Of a stretch of DNA of 64,000 nucleotides, positions 63,785-64,000 are shown piece after piece. Source of the stretch: Hymenobacter sp. BT559 (GTDB lineage: Bacteria; Bacteroidota; Bacteroidia; Cytophagales; Hymenobacteraceae); contig NZ_JAGETY010000011.1 in NCBI RefSeq assembly GCF_017571525.1, positions 62,001-126,000 on the forward strand, written 5' to 3'. The translations under genes and the position numbers were made by a program. The notes beneath the pieces were generated by a model. It saw only the letters and a program-made list of their open reading frames with translations. It was not told the origin of the DNA and ran no database searches. The number at the start of each line of letters is the position of its first letter. Within the stretch, counting starts at the first letter, position 1.

Positions 63785-64000
63785 ACAGCTACTACACGCT
63801 GGCGCTGTGTTTTGTGCCCCATAAGAGCGGTGGCGAATGCTAGTGAGGACTATTTTTCAGGCCGCCCAGCCGTACGGGCATGATTTGGTAAGGATGGTAT
63901 CAGAACAGGCGGCATCAGTGCGCCCAGCTCTGGACTACAGCTGTTGGTGCTGAGGGCATAACGCCGCCTGGCTAGGGCAGCGACAGGCGTGCTTTCGCTC

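Overview
The window looks like chromosomal DNA of a GC-rich Bacteroidota, most likely a Hymenobacter-like member of the Cytophagales (inference). Supporting signs are a type IX secretion C-terminal sorting domain, a CHRD protein, the N-acyl-ornithine transcarbamylase form of arginine synthesis, a eukaryote-like (GT3) glycogen synthase, few Shine-Dalgarno sites, and a TTG-N20-TAnnTTTG promoter. CTAG is strikingly frequent throughout. No phage, CRISPR array or complete insertion sequence was seen.

Layout. 1-7.8 kb: end of a CHRD protein, M1 aminopeptidase, outer-membrane channel-like protein, META-domain lipoprotein, M28 peptidase with a small secreted partner, and a PAS-only sensor. 7.8-26.5 kb: pyruvate carboxylase, then a nearly complete arginine and carbamoyl-phosphate cluster in two divergent arms. 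The left arm is argB, an M20 deacylase and argH. The right arm is a GNAT enzyme (candidate first enzyme), argG, argC, argD, carA, carB, argF' and a second GNAT. Two AT-rich genes of unknown role interrupt the right arm, after argC and after carA. 26.5-35 kb: urease genes ureH, ureAB (fused), ureC, ureF and ureG, broken up by a J-domain/TPR gene split by an in-frame stop, a DUF559 nuclease-like gene and a FAD/Rieske oxidoreductase. ureD lies 8 kb away on the other strand and no ureE is seen. 35-41 kb: gltB and gltD. Together with urease and the arginine genes this makes the middle of the window a nitrogen-assimilation district. 41-47.8 kb: an AT-rich DUF7832-like gene, a PAP2 phosphatase, ureD, a small conserved protein and a large type IX-secreted protein. 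48-52.6 kb: GH13 branching-type enzyme, nitroreductase and GT3 glycogen synthase. 52.7-60.5 kb: DUF4198-like protein, STAS protein, ribonuclease Z, queuosine-precursor transporter, trpS, an unknown protein and a DPP-IV-like S9 peptidase. 60.5-64 kb: amidase, tRNA-Ser(UGA) and a gene-poor end.

A second layer is a set of intergenic palindromic repeats. There are at least three multi-copy families and several single inverted repeats, mostly placed directly at gene ends. One palindrome sits just upstream of the DUF559 gene, and a split relative of it lies inside the arginine operon just before argC. The most interesting leads are this palindrome/DUF559 pairing, a glutamine at the position that sets acetyl- versus succinyl-ornithine specificity in ArgF', the cysteine-motif GNAT as the missing ArgA, and the AT-rich genes dropped behind core operon genes.
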